DNA of 64,000 nt from Aldehydirespirator sp963662645 (GTDB lineage: Bacteria > Actinomycetota > Acidimicrobiia > Acidimicrobiales > Aldehydirespiratoraceae), in the NCBI GenBank assembly GCA_963662645.2, contig OY759762.1, forward strand, positions 2,852,001-2,916,000, in the 5' to 3' direction. The notes beneath the pieces were generated by a model that saw nothing but the letters and a program-made list of their open reading frames with translations, was not told the origin of the DNA and searched no databases. Position 1 is the first letter of the stretch, and every line of letters begins with the position of its first letter. A program made the position numbers and the translations under genes. Positions 26,984 through 35,682 of the stretch are shown piece by piece.

Positions 26984-27660
26984 GACGGGCCCAGCTCCCT
27001 CAGGTCGTCGCCGGTGTTGTTCACGGTGAGGAGCGTCGGCCCGGCGGTGTGGTAGGCGATGGCGGTGACGGAGCAGGGCGAGATGACGATCCGCTGGAAC
27101 AGGTCCAACGGTGTGCCGGCCGCGGAGGCGGCGATGGCCTTGATGACATCGGCGTGGGACACGGCCACCACGGTCTCGCCCGGGTGGCGGGCGCAGATGG
27201 CGGCCGCCGCGTCGAGGGCGCGGGCCTGCATCTCGGCGAAGGACTCGCCGCCCGGGAAGCGGAACCCGCTCGGGTGGCGCTGAACGGTGGTCCATTCCTT
27301 GCGCCGGCGCAGGTTGTGCAGCTTGCGCCCCGTCCAGCGCCCGAAATCGCACTCGATCAGCCCCGGGCTGTGCCGCACCCGCAGCTTGCAGGCCCGGGCT
27401 ATGGGCGCCGCCGTCTCGACGGTGCGCTCCATGGGCGAGGCATAGACCGCCTTGACCCGGTCGAGTGCGGCCAGTCGTTCGGCCACCCGGCGAGCCTGCT
27501 CCACACCCTCGGGCGACAGGTGGAGCCCCGGTGCCCGGCCCGGCAGCACCGATCCCGTGGTGGGCGTCTGTCCGTGTCGCACGAACAACACCACGGCGGC
27601 CGCTTCCGTGCCGGGCTTGGAGGCGGGCTGGGCCGCAGTGCGGGCAGGTCTGGTGGCCAT
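26980..27660 (-). CDS. MSMEG_4193 family histidine phosphatase (phosphomutase-like)
   Basis: From ATG 27660 the protein has 226 residues. VVLFVRHGQTPTTGSVLPGRAPGLHLSPEG is the RHG motif with the family-specific loop; VVAVSHADVIKAIAAS supplies the second histidine. It matches the MSMEG_4193 group of the phosphoglycerate-mutase-like superfamily, which in actinobacteria stands next to DUF3090 and SCO1664. The reaction is unknown. The frame is open about 90 codons upstream, but that part overlaps the divergent UDG gene and has no conserved content. Confidence 0.85.
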   Translation of the reverse strand: MATRPARTAAQPASKPGTEAAAVVLFVRHGQTPTTGSVLPGRAPGLHLSPEGVEQARRVAERLAALDRVKAVYASPMERTVETAAPIARACKLRVRHSPGLIECDFGRWTGRKLHNLRRRKEWTTVQRHPSGFRFPGGESFAEMQARALDAAAAICARHPGETVVAVSHADVIKAIAASAAGTPLDLFQRIVISPCSVTAIAYHTAGPTLLTVNNTGDDLRELGPS

Positions 27661-27688
27661 AGTGCAGGCCAACGTAGCCTGATCGTCC

Positions 27689-28369
27689 GTGGAGTCCCCC
27701 GGCTCGCGCCGCGTCCTTGCCGAGGTGGCCTCGGAGGTGGCCGCGTGCCGGGAGTGCCCCCGGCTGGTCGAGTGGCGCGAGCGGGTCGGGCGCGAGAAGC
27801 GGGCCGCCTTCCGCGATGACGAGTATTGGGCTCGGGGCGTGCCCGGTTTCGGCGACCCGGATGCCCACCTGCTGGTGGTGGGTCTGGCGCCCGCAGCCCA
27901 TGGGGCCAACCGCACGGGCCGGATGTTCACCGGCGACCGCTCCGGGGACTGGCTGTACCGGGCCCTGCACCGCGCCGGCTACGCCAACCAGCCTGAGTCC
28001 ACCGGCCGCGGCGACGGGCTCGTCCTCACCGGTGCCTGGATCACCGCGCCGGTGAAGTGCGCCCCTCCGGCCAACAAGCCGGCGCCCGCCGAGCGCGATG
28101 CCTGCATTCCGTTCCTGCGGCGCGAGATGCAGGCGCTCAAAGCCCTCCGGGTGGTGGTCGTGCTGGGCGGATTCGCCCAGCAGGTGATGTGGCGCGAACT
28201 GGGCTCGGGTCCCCGCCCCCGGTTCGCCCACGGCGCCGAGGCTGCGCTCTCAGACGGCCGGACCCTGCTGTGCAGCTACCACCCCAGCCAGCAGAACACC
28301 TTCACCGGCCGACTCACCGAACCCATGCTCGACGCCGTCTTCACACGGGCAAGGGCGCTGGGCGCCTGA
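27689..28369 (+). CDS. Uracil-DNA glycosylase, family 5 (UDGb-like)
   Basis: The 226-residue enzyme shows an N-terminal iron-sulfur cysteine pair (AACRECPRLVEWRE), motif 1 VVGLAPAAHGANRTGRMFTGD and motif 2 CSYHPSQQNTFTGRLT. Other likely cluster cysteines are in PVKCAPPANKP and RDACIP. Family 5 UDGs lack the polar catalytic residue of other families (GLAPAAHG) and remove uracil and hypoxanthine from DNA. GTG 27689 is 29 bases from the divergent phosphomutase-like start, so the two share a promoter region. Confidence 0.87.
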   Translation: MESPGSRRVLAEVASEVAACRECPRLVEWRERVGREKRAAFRDDEYWARGVPGFGDPDAHLLVVGLAPAAHGANRTGRMFTGDRSGDWLYRALHRAGYANQPESTGRGDGLVLTGAWITAPVKCAPPANKPAPAERDACIPFLRREMQALKALRVVVVLGGFAQQVMWRELGSGPRPRFAHGAEAALSDGRTLLCSYHPSQQNTFTGRLTEPMLDAVFTRARALGA

Positions 28370-28395
28370 CGCCAGCCGGTAGCCTCGGATCCGCT

Positions 28396-28800
28396 ATGCG
28401 CGCACGCCTCCGTCCTGTCTGGGTCCTTGCTGCGGCTGTCGTGCTCATCGTTGTGGCCGGATGCGGCAACAGCGCCGACCCCGATACCTGGGACGAGGCC
28501 GAGCAGGACGATCGCTTCGTCTCCGAGGAGTTCGGGGCCGAGTCTGCGGTGGAGCACAACTTCATGGGGTCTTGCATGGAGGCCAACACTGAGAACCTCA
28601 CCGAGGCTGAGGCCCGGGTGCTGTGCGGGTGCTCCTTCGACGGGCTGCGGGCCCAGCTGACGCTGGACGAGTTCCGTTCTCTCGACAGCGCCCTGCGCTC
28701 CACCCCCAACCCGAGCGACCTGGACGAAGAGCCCGAGGACCTGTGGGACGACATCGCGGAAGATATCTTCAAGTCGTGCGCCCGCAGGGTCGACGCCTGA
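28396..28800 (+). CDS. Small secreted lipoprotein, unknown function
   Basis: The 134-residue protein has a signal peptide VWVLAAAVVLIVVAGC with lipobox VAGC, so it is probably lipidated at Cys 22. The mature part is strongly acidic and has four further cysteines (SCMEAN, LCGCSF, KSCARR), which may form disulfides. A helix-rich stretch TLDEFRSLDSALRSTPNPS follows. It resembles small actinobacterial lipoproteins of unknown role. ATG 28396 is the only start that gives a signal peptide. Confidence 0.75.
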   Translation: MRARLRPVWVLAAAVVLIVVAGCGNSADPDTWDEAEQDDRFVSEEFGAESAVEHNFMGSCMEANTENLTEAEARVLCGCSFDGLRAQLTLDEFRSLDSALRSTPNPSDLDEEPEDLWDDIAEDIFKSCARRVDA

Positions 28801-28843
28801 GGCCGCCGGATCGGTCCACGCGGCCAAAGCGGAGGTTGACGCA

Positions 28844-30067
28844 GTGACGCCCACGCCCGCCGTCGAAGAACTGCCTCTGATCATCTCCGTCGACGACCAC
28901 GTCATGGAGCCCAAGGACTTGTGGCAGCAGCAGCTGCCGCCGTCGATGCGAGCCCGGGGACCCCGGGTAGTCCAGGAGAAGGTGAGGCTGCACTTCACCG
29001 GCGGCCACTACGGCTTCGAGCGCAACGACCCCGACGGCCAGTGGTGCGACGTGTGGCTGTTCGAGGACAGCGTCACCCCCACGGGCCTGCTGCACGGCCC
29101 CGCGGGCATGCCCCGGGAGGAGCAGCGCAATGTGGCCGCCCGCTACGAGGACCTCCGCCCCGGCACCCACGAACAGACCGCCCGGCTGGCCGACATGGAC
29201 CTCAACCATGTGGAGGCCGCCCTCAACTTCCCCAACATCTTCCCCCGGTTCTGCGGGCAGGGGTTTCTGGAGCGCGACGACAAAGAGCTCGCGGCCGAGT
29301 GCCTGCGCATCTACAACGACTGGATGATCGACGACTGGGGCGGGGGCGCAGGGAGGGGGCGCCTGATACCGCTGGCGCTGCTGCCGCTGTGGGACATCGA
29401 GATGGCCGCGGCCGAGGTGCGGCGCTGTGCGGCCAAGGGCTGCTACGCGGTGGCCTTCTCCGAGAACCCCTCCAAGCTGGGCCTGCCGTCGATGTACACC
29501 GGCGAGTGGGATCCGGTGTGGCAGGCCTGCGAGGAGTCCGACACCACGGTGTCGATGCACATCGGCTCGTCGTCGTCGATGCCGTCCACATCGGCCGACG
29601 CGCCGCTGGCCACCTCGATGTCGCTGTACGCCCAGAACGCCGAGGGCTCGATGGTGGACTGGGTGTTCTCGGGCACGCTGCAGCGGTTCAAGCGGATCAA
29701 GATCACCTACGCCGAGAGCCAGGTGGGCTGGATGCCGTTCCAGGTGGAGCGGATGGACTCGGTGTTCAGGGAGGGCCGCGGCGGCGTGGGCGGCGACGGC
29801 CCGCTGCCCAGCGAGATCGTGCAGGGCCGGGTCTTCGGCTGCATCTTCGACGACCTGGTCGGGCTCAAGCAGCGCCACGACGTGGGCATCGACCAGATCC
29901 TCTTCGAGACCGACTACCCCCACTCCGACGGCACGTTCCCCCACTCCCGCAAGGTGGCCCACTCGATGTTCGCCGCGGTCGGCATGGACGCCGACGAGTG
30001 CTACAAGGTGCTGCGGGGCAACGCCATCAACGCCTACGGCCTGCAAAGATTCGGCATCCACGCCTGA
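28844..30067 (+). CDS. Amidohydrolase-family metal-dependent hydrolase
   Basis: The 407-residue protein is of the amidohydrolase_2 type. The N-terminal VDDHVMEP gives the metal-binding DxH-like motif. VSMHIGSSSS carries the barrel histidine, and FETDYPHSDGTFPHSR the catalytic aspartate region (DYPH). Relatives in actinobacteria are often decarboxylases or hydrolases in aromatic or steroid catabolism, but the substrate is unknown. GTG 28844 follows GGAGG. Confidence 0.82.
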   Translation: MTPTPAVEELPLIISVDDHVMEPKDLWQQQLPPSMRARGPRVVQEKVRLHFTGGHYGFERNDPDGQWCDVWLFEDSVTPTGLLHGPAGMPREEQRNVAARYEDLRPGTHEQTARLADMDLNHVEAALNFPNIFPRFCGQGFLERDDKELAAECLRIYNDWMIDDWGGGAGRGRLIPLALLPLWDIEMAAAEVRRCAAKGCYAVAFSENPSKLGLPSMYTGEWDPVWQACEESDTTVSMHIGSSSSMPSTSADAPLATSMSLYAQNAEGSMVDWVFSGTLQRFKRIKITYAESQVGWMPFQVERMDSVFREGRGGVGGDGPLPSEIVQGRVFGCIFDDLVGLKQRHDVGIDQILFETDYPHSDGTFPHSRKVAHSMFAAVGMDADECYKVLRGNAINAYGLQRFGIHA

Positions 30068-30105
30068 GGGACCCGCCGCCGCGAGACTGCGGGACGGGAT
30101 GACCG

Positions 30106-31065
30106 ATGCCTGAGCAACCCAGGGTGCTGGTGGCCGAGCCGTTAGGCGCCGCCGGAGCGGATCGCCTGCGTGCCGACCCCGGTGTCGATGTCGTGTTCGC
30201 GGAGGGCCAGAGCCGGCTCGAGTTGCTGGAGTCAATTCAGGACGCAGCCGCGCTGATAGTGCGCAGCGGCAGCCGGGTGGACGCCGAACTGATCGCAGCG
30301 GGGTCGGGCCTGCGGGTGATCGGCCGTGCTGGCGTGGGCGTGGACAACATCGACATGGCCGCGACGGCCGAGCGGGGAATCGCAGTGGTCAACACCCCCG
30401 AAGCCAACACGCTGGCCGCGGCCGAGCACGCCTTCGCCCTGATGCTGGCGACGGCCCGCCGGGTCACCGACGCCCACAACTCGCTGGCGGCGGGCCGGTG
30501 GGACCGCAAGCACTACATAGGCGTGCAGTTGGCCGGGGCCACGCTCGGCCTGGTGGGCTTCGGTCGCATCGGCCGGGCGGTGGGCCACCGGGCGCTGGCC
30601 TTCGAGATGGCCGTGCTGACCACCGATCCGTACATTCCGGCCGAGGTGGCCCAGGAGCACGGGGCCAGGATGGTAGAGCTGCCGGAGCTGCTCGCCTCAT
30701 CGGACTTCGTGAGTCTCCACGCCGTGGCCCAGGAGGACGGCTCCGCCCTGCTCGACGAGGCAGCCTTCGCGGCCATCAAGTCGGGGGCCATCGTGGTGAA
30801 CGCGGCTCGGGGCAGCCTCATCGACTCGCACGCGGCCCGGGCCGCCCTCGACGACGGCCGTCTCGCCGGCCTCGGCCTCGACGTCTACGACACCGAGCCC
30901 CCGCCGCCCGATCACCCCCTGATCGGCCATCCCAGAGTCGTCCACACCCCCCACCTCGGCGCCAGCACCAGCGCAGCCCAGCGCGACGTCTCGGTCCAGG
31001 TGGTGGCCAAGGTCCTCGCTGCCCTCAGAGGCGAACCGGTAGAGACCGTCCAACCCGCCCCGTAG
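30106..31065 (+). CDS. D-isomer-specific 2-hydroxyacid dehydrogenase (SerA-like, no ACT domain)
   Basis: The 319-residue enzyme has the NAD-binding GLVGFGRIGRAVG motif, catalytic Arg in VNAARGSLID, Glu in YDTEPPPPDHPL and His in TPHLGAST. It resembles the first part of 3-phosphoglycerate dehydrogenase (RVIGRAGVGVDNID, NTPEANTLAAAEH). It ends at about 319 residues, so it lacks the ASB and ACT regulatory domains of actinobacterial SerA (about 525 residues). It could be an unregulated SerA or another 2-hydroxyacid dehydrogenase. Confidence 0.85.
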   Translation: MPEQPRVLVAEPLGAAGADRLRADPGVDVVFAEGQSRLELLESIQDAAALIVRSGSRVDAELIAAGSGLRVIGRAGVGVDNIDMAATAERGIAVVNTPEANTLAAAEHAFALMLATARRVTDAHNSLAAGRWDRKHYIGVQLAGATLGLVGFGRIGRAVGHRALAFEMAVLTTDPYIPAEVAQEHGARMVELPELLASSDFVSLHAVAQEDGSALLDEAAFAAIKSGAIVVNAARGSLIDSHAARAALDDGRLAGLGLDVYDTEPPPPDHPLIGHPRVVHTPHLGASTSAAQRDVSVQVVAKVLAALRGEPVETVQPAP

Positions 31066-31086
31066 TCCCGAAGGCCGCACGGGTCG

Positions 31087-32148
31087 ATGAACAGCTCAGG
31101 CAGACGAGTGTCCCGGCTGGGTTGGCCCCTGCGAATCTCGCTAACCCTGGTGATGGCAGGCGCGGCGGCCTGCGGGTTACAAGGTGACTCCCCAGTTGCG
31201 GTGGCCCCGGTGGAGCCAGCGTCTGCCACGACCTCCCAAGCGGAGCCCACAGCGCCATCGCAGGCGCCATCGACGCCGGAAGGTGAGACCCCATCCCGCG
31301 TTCCCGAGGTGTCGGTTCCCGAGGTGTCGGTTCCCGAGGTGTCGGTTCCCGAGGTGTCGGTTCCCGAGGTGTCGGTTCCCGAGGTGTCGGTTCCCGAGGT
31401 GTCGGTTCCCGAGGTGTCGGTTCCGACGGTGGAGCTTCCGGTGGCGGACGAGTACGGATCTGGCTATGACCGCGATGACTGGGGCCCACACAACAGCGAC
31501 CTTTGCCGTGCGGCTGTCGGCTCGGCGGATCCGTACACCGGCACCCTCATCGACACCTGCAACGTCGACCACGTCGTGGCCCTGCACGAGGCCCACGAAT
31601 CGGGCGGCTGGGCCTGGCCCGCCGATCAGAAGCGGCGCTTCAGCCAAGACCCGGCCAACCACGTGGCGTCACGGGCCTGTGTGAACCAGTCCAAGGGCGG
31701 CGACGACGTCTTCGAGTGGTCGGACGCTGACATCGCCCGGTCGTCGGCGTGCGGTGGCGGTTACGCGGTCACCCAGGCGGGTCGTTGCTTCCTGGCCGGG
31801 ATCACGGTTGCCGTCAAGTCGGCGTGGAGCCTCAGCGTGGATCGGGCCGAAGCGGACGCCCTCACCAGCACGCTGGCGGGCTGTGGCGACCAGAGCCCCG
31901 AGTTCTCCGCCGCGCCGCAGAATGCGGGACCGACAGCAACTCCGCCGCCGACCACCGCCCCCGCGGGTGAGTGCGTGATCGCGGGCAAGACCGCGGCTCA
32001 GTACGACGCCGTGTCCGGAATCGGAGAAGTGCTCTCAGCCAGGCTGGTCGCCGCCCAGCCGTTCTCCAGCCGCGCCGATCTCGAATCGGTCAGAGGCATC
32101 GGCCCCGTCAAGTCCGAAGCCGTATGGTCGCACTTCTGCGGCGGCTAG
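31087..32148 (+). CDS. Secreted HNH (DUF1524-like) nuclease with PEVSV repeats and HhH tail
   Basis: The 353-residue protein has a lipoprotein-type signal (ISLTLVMAGAAAC, Cys 29) and a Pro/Thr-rich linker with eight PEVSV units (residues 73-112). The nuclease domain has TCNVDHVVALHEAHESGGW (His 162), then FSQDPANHVASRACVNQSKG, the HNH/DUF1524 signature. The last 55 residues (YDAVSGIGEVLSARLVAAQP, then VRGIGPVKSEAVW) are a ComEA-like helix-hairpin-helix DNA-binding domain. It is probably a surface-anchored DNase for nutrition, competition or DNA uptake. Confidence 0.82.
   Translation: MNSSGRRVSRLGWPLRISLTLVMAGAAACGLQGDSPVAVAPVEPASATTSQAEPTAPSQAPSTPEGETPSRVPEVSVPEVSVPEVSVPEVSVPEVSVPEVSVPEVSVPEVSVPTVELPVADEYGSGYDRDDWGPHNSDLCRAAVGSADPYTGTLIDTCNVDHVVALHEAHESGGWAWPADQKRRFSQDPANHVASRACVNQSKGGDDVFEWSDADIARSSACGGGYAVTQAGRCFLAGITVAVKSAWSLSVDRAEADALTSTLAGCGDQSPEFSAAPQNAGPTATPPPTTAPAGECVIAGKTAAQYDAVSGIGEVLSARLVAAQPFSSRADLESVRGIGPVKSEAVWSHFCGG
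31303..31422 (+). repeat. Eight 15-bp tandem repeats in the nuclease gene
   Basis: CCCGAGGTGTCGGTT is repeated eight times without change, encoding PEVSV each time. Identity at the DNA level suggests recent expansion and probable length variation between strains. It forms the extended linker between the lipid anchor and the nuclease domain. Confidence 0.92.
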
Positions 32149-32268
32149 AACCCACCGGAGCTTGTGCATCGAGCACACAATCGTTTCTCCGGTCAGCGAA
32201 GCTAGACGAGCTTGCCTTGCCAGAGTTCTCGGGCCTCGGCAGAGAAGCCGTCGAAACATGTCCTTTAG

Positions 32269-33896
32269 CCTGGATCCACCGGTGGGCGGCTGGTGTGGTG
32301 GGGGTTGGGGTTGGTTCGGCGCGTGGTGGGTTCTGGTGGGCGGCGCCGGGCGCCGCGGGCTGGTGCGGGCGTGCTGGGCCGGGGGTTGGGGCTTTGGCGG
32401 TTGGTGGCGCTGGGGGTGGTGCTGGGGGACGCCGGGCCCCTGGGTTCGGGGGTTCAGATGAGCAGGGGCAGGTTGCGGAGGTGTCGCAGCGCTCGGGTGA
32501 AGGTGTGCTGCCAGGGCCAGTCGGCGGGCAGGCGCAGGATGTGTCGTCGGCCGTGGTTGACGACGCGGCCGCAGACGGTGAGCAGCCGCTGTTTTTGTGT
32601 GTTGGCGACGGTGAGGCGGCCGGGGTGCTGGGCGCGGCCGAGGCGTGCGGTCCAGCGGGCGATGTTGTGGGCGAGCGAGGCGCAGGCGAGGTGGGCGGCG
32701 TTGGCGAAGAACCTGCCCGAGGGGCAGTGGGCGAGGCCGTTGTCTTTGAGGTCACGAATGGCGAGCTCGACTCGGGCGTGGTCTCGGTGGTAGGCGTCGG
32801 CGGCGGCGGTGTCGAGGTCGTGGCGGTCAGTTATGAAGCAGTGGTGGCGCCAGTCGGGCCAGAGGGTTGCCTGTGCGCCTGTGAGGCGGCTGCGGCGCGC
32901 CACCAGCCGCAGCTTGCGGGGGCCGTCGGGGTCGCGGCGGCCGGTCTCGATGGTGGTCTCAGCGACCTGCGCTATGCCTTCTTCGGTGTAGGGGATCGGC
33001 GTCCAGGCTTTGTCCCCGATGGCGTCTATGGCTGCTGAGACCTTGGAGTTCTGCGGGATCGTGATCGAATACGACGCGCCGCGGGCCTCGATGGCGTCGA
33101 TCATGTCATAGGAGAAGAACCCCGCGTCGGCGCGCACGGTCACCGCCGCGCCGGGAGCGAGACGACGCAGCCTCGCCAGGGTCTCGGCCACAAACCGCAG
33201 GTGGCCGCGCTGGGAGCTGCCGGACCGCATCCGGACGTGGACCATCTCGCCGGTGTCGTCTCTGGCCGCGACCAGCGGGTGATAGCCCAACACGCCGGTG
33301 TGGCCGTAGGCGGCGCCCTGCTTGGATGTGCCGTGGACCTCACAGACCGTGGAGTCCAGATCCACCGTGATCTCCCCAGCGTCGGGCGCCGCGCCCAAAG
33401 ACCACGCCCGGCCGAGCGCCAGCTCGCCGGCGCGGTCGAGCTGGCGCACGTGTCCCCACGTGAACGAGCGCAGCCATGTCCCCAAAGTCGACGGCGCCAA
33501 CGGCTCAAACGGCAGCACCGCCCCAGCAGAGCCCGCCCGCAGCCTGCTCGCGTCGTCGATGAACGAGCCGCCCACCAGCATCGACGCCGCCACCGACAGC
33601 GCCTTGGCCCCCGAGCCGCGCCCCGACCCGGGCGGGCGCACCGCCGCGTCGATCAGCGCCTCCAGCCCGAGGCGGTCCATCACCGTGCCCGCCAGCAACA
33701 GCCCCGCATCCGCCACCAAAGACCCGTCGTCGAAACGAACCTCCAACCCGTCGATCCCACCCGATACGCTGCCCACAGGAAGTGCCTCCTCACGTGGCCG
33801 GAATGACCGTTACTGCAAACAGCATTCTCCCATGTCAGGAGGCCTTTCCGGTGGACGCGCCAACCCCACAGCGCTCACCGCGCCGGTGGATCCAGG
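32269..33896 (-). mobile_element. IS1380-family insertion sequence, intact
   Basis: The 1628-bp element is bounded by inverted repeats: CCTGGATCCACCGG at the left end (32269) and its complement CCGGTGGATCCAGG at the right end (to 33896). A 5-bp target duplication TTTAG flanks it at 32264-32268 and 33897-33901. It holds one full transposase gene. Length, CCT termini and duplication size fit IS1380. The perfect duplication points to a fairly recent insertion. Confidence 0.9.
32454..33776 (-). CDS. IS1380-family DDE transposase
   Basis: The 440-residue transposase has TVDLDSTVCEVHGTSKQGAAYGHTGVLGYHPL with the first catalytic Asp, VTVRADAGFFSYDMI with the second, and DHARVELAIRDLKDNGLAHCPSG with the Glu. 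This spacing and the YHPL motif are those of IS1380 (DUF4277/DDE_Tnp_1 type). No frameshift or stop interrupts it, so it should be active. GTG 33776 follows AGGAGGCAC. The 170 bases after its stop, inside the element, are GT-rich on the plus strand and hold no gene. Confidence 0.92.
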   Translation of the reverse strand: MGSVSGGIDGLEVRFDDGSLVADAGLLLAGTVMDRLGLEALIDAAVRPPGSGRGSGAKALSVAASMLVGGSFIDDASRLRAGSAGAVLPFEPLAPSTLGTWLRSFTWGHVRQLDRAGELALGRAWSLGAAPDAGEITVDLDSTVCEVHGTSKQGAAYGHTGVLGYHPLVAARDDTGEMVHVRMRSGSSQRGHLRFVAETLARLRRLAPGAAVTVRADAGFFSYDMIDAIEARGASYSITIPQNSKVSAAIDAIGDKAWTPIPYTEEGIAQVAETTIETGRRDPDGPRKLRLVARRSRLTGAQATLWPDWRHHCFITDRHDLDTAAADAYHRDHARVELAIRDLKDNGLAHCPSGRFFANAAHLACASLAHNIARWTARLGRAQHPGRLTVANTQKQRLLTVCGRVVNHGRRHILRLPADWPWQHTFTRALRHLRNLPLLI

Positions 33897-33945
33897 TTTA
33901 GAGTGCGCGCAAATAGGTGAGGCCGCCTCGCGGTGCAACGTTGCG

Positions 33946-33996
33946 CTTCCCGCTCTTGTTCGCTGCGCTCACGGGCCGCTCGGGCCACGGCCTCGC
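33946..33996 (-). repeat. Dispersed intergenic repeat, copy C
   Basis: On the minus strand it reads GGCGAGGCCGTGGCCCGAGC, then GGCCCGTGAGCGCAGCGAAC and AAGAGCGGGA. It lies 45 bases outside the insertion sequence, beyond the target duplication, so it is not part of it. It is followed by AT-richer DNA up to the RNA ligase gene. Confidence 0.78.
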
Positions 33997-34101
33997 CCGT
34001 ATGGGGCGGATTCGCTCGCCTATTCGCTCGGCCTCTTAGATTGTCACGACAATCCAAAGTATCGACTTGACTGCCATGATCGACGAGCTGGAGTGGTGCG
34101 G

Positions 34102-35181
34102 CTATTGGTACTCGGTGCCGCCCTTGCGTAGCAGGTGGCGCGCCGACACCGACTTGAAGATCACCCGGCCTGGGCCGCGGCCGGAGGGGTGCTCTAGGCC
34201 GGTGTCGTAGCGGCCTGCGGCGGGTCGGACCACGATCCCCTCGCGGTGATGGCCGGCGAGTTGCGACGAGCCGTCGGTGTGTGAGTCGAGCAGTTCCGGC
34301 ATCCACGGGCCCTGCCACAGTTCGGGCACGGGCTCGATGCCGGTGATGTCCGCCACCGCGACGACGTCGTCCCAGTCCTCGTAGCCGTGCCGCAGCCGCA
34401 CGTCGAACAGGTGCAGCGTCGGCTCGGCCAGTCCGTAGTTCAGGTCCTGGACCTTGGGTCCGCAGATCTCGCCGAACAGGTACATCTCGAAGGGATCGTC
34501 GCCGCCGGACCAGGCATCGAAGGCGCGGCGCACCCCCTCGGCGTGGCGCCTCCAGACCTTGACATAGAGGTTGTCGTCGTTGTCCGGGGTGCCGAGATCG
34601 AAGCGCAGGCCGTTGGACAGGTGGCCCTTGGAGGACACGACCGCCTCCGGCTCGATACCCTGCTCCTCCCGGCGCAGCCCGACGCAGCAGAAGGTGCCGT
34701 GCAGCTTCTCGGTGACGACCACCGCCTCTCCGGCGTGCAGACGGTCCGGCCAGGCCTTGATGTCGTCGATGTCGAAGCCGATCTTGGGGCCTGGGACCAT
34801 CGTGCCCGCCATGTGGACCGGCACGGGCGGGATCCATTTGGTCAACCCGAGCGCCTCAGCGGCGTCGTCGCCCGGACCGAGGTGGGCGATCCGCTCGCCC
34901 GCATAGATGAGTCCCTGCGACAGCACGCCCCGCAGCCGGATCGCCTTGACCCGGTTGTGCTTGGACCCGGCGAGCCGCGGCGGGTCGTCCAGCCCCATCT
35001 CGACAATCAGATCCTGCGGCAGGATCGACCCCTCGGGAATGTGCGCGACCCGCTCGCCCGCGGCGAAGTCTCCGATGCGGCACACCACTTTCCAGCCGTC
35101 GACAACGGCCAGCTCGAGGCGGTCCGCATTCGGGTGGGGCTGTGCCTCGTAGGTAACAACAGGGCTTCTAAGGGTGCTCAT
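34102..35181 (-). CDS. ATP-dependent RNA ligase, Rnl5 (DraRnl)-like
   Basis: The protein (359 residues from ATG 35181) has an N-terminal OB-like domain (residues about 1-110, HPNADRLELAVVDGWKVVCRIGDF). A nucleotidyltransferase domain follows. Motif I is VVTEKLHGTFCCVG (lysine adenylation site), motif III EMYLFGEICG, motif IV REGIVVRP and motif V RVIFKSVS. This N-terminal arrangement is that of the Deinococcus RNA ligase, which seals nicks with a 3' RNA end. ATG 35181 follows AAGGGAAAGAG. It is a single gene with no repair partner nearby. Confidence 0.82.
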   Translation of the reverse strand: MSTLRSPVVTYEAQPHPNADRLELAVVDGWKVVCRIGDFAAGERVAHIPEGSILPQDLIVEMGLDDPPRLAGSKHNRVKAIRLRGVLSQGLIYAGERIAHLGPGDDAAEALGLTKWIPPVPVHMAGTMVPGPKIGFDIDDIKAWPDRLHAGEAVVVTEKLHGTFCCVGLRREEQGIEPEAVVSSKGHLSNGLRFDLGTPDNDDNLYVKVWRRHAEGVRRAFDAWSGGDDPFEMYLFGEICGPKVQDLNYGLAEPTLHLFDVRLRHGYEDWDDVVAVADITGIEPVPELWQGPWMPELLDSHTDGSSQLAGHHREGIVVRPAAGRYDTGLEHPSGRGPGRVIFKSVSARHLLRKGGTEYQ

Positions 35182-35682
35182 TGGTCTCTTTCCCTTCAGA
35201 ATACAACGAATACATCTTAGACTAACCGGCAAAGTGATGCAATGTGCCCCTCAAAATGTAGGGCGATCAAAAAACTGCTAGTCGGATGCCTTTGCGCCAC
35301 TATCGGGACAGCAACAACCTGGAGGTGGGCACCGCTGTCCGGCGCGACGACGGCGCATGGATGTAGAGACCGCCCGAGCGCGTTTCGCCTCTCGCTCCAT
35401 CTCAGTGCGCCAAACCGACATCAAACGATGCGCTAAACCGACAGTTGTCTAGCGAGACGACCGACGACATAGGACGATGTCCTCATGGACGGTTGCGGGA
35501 TCTGGACAATTCGTGGCGGTGATCCGGCAGTTGGTGTTGCACGGCCGAGGTTGGGTAGCAATGCAATCCAGCTCTCCGATGGCATCGAGCGCGGCTGCTA
35601 GGAACGTTGTGGGTGGCGTTTGCACCGGGGGCGCGGCCTCAGCCACCCTTGGCCGCGTCGCGGTGCCGTACCGGGGCTCCCC
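35182..35682. other. 501-bp intergenic region without a clear gene
   Basis: No frame here looks like a conserved protein. The base composition is lower in GC than the surroundings. The first 90 bases probably hold the RNA ligase promoter. A direct repeat, GCGCyAAACCGACA, occurs near 35408 and 35430. The region may be a remnant of lost genes. Confidence 0.5.

Noticed and set aside
31303..31422. 15-bp repeats considered as a regulatory or CRISPR-like array
   Set aside because: They are in frame inside the nuclease gene and encode PEVSV.
32281..32452. GT-rich block with G-runs, possible G-quadruplex or new gene
   Set aside because: It lies inside the insertion sequence after the transposase stop; it is ordinary non-coding IS DNA and any G-quadruplex role is untestable here.
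33946..33996. Repeat copy C as part of the insertion sequence
   Set aside because: The inverted repeat ends at 33896 and the target duplication at 33901, so the copy is outside.
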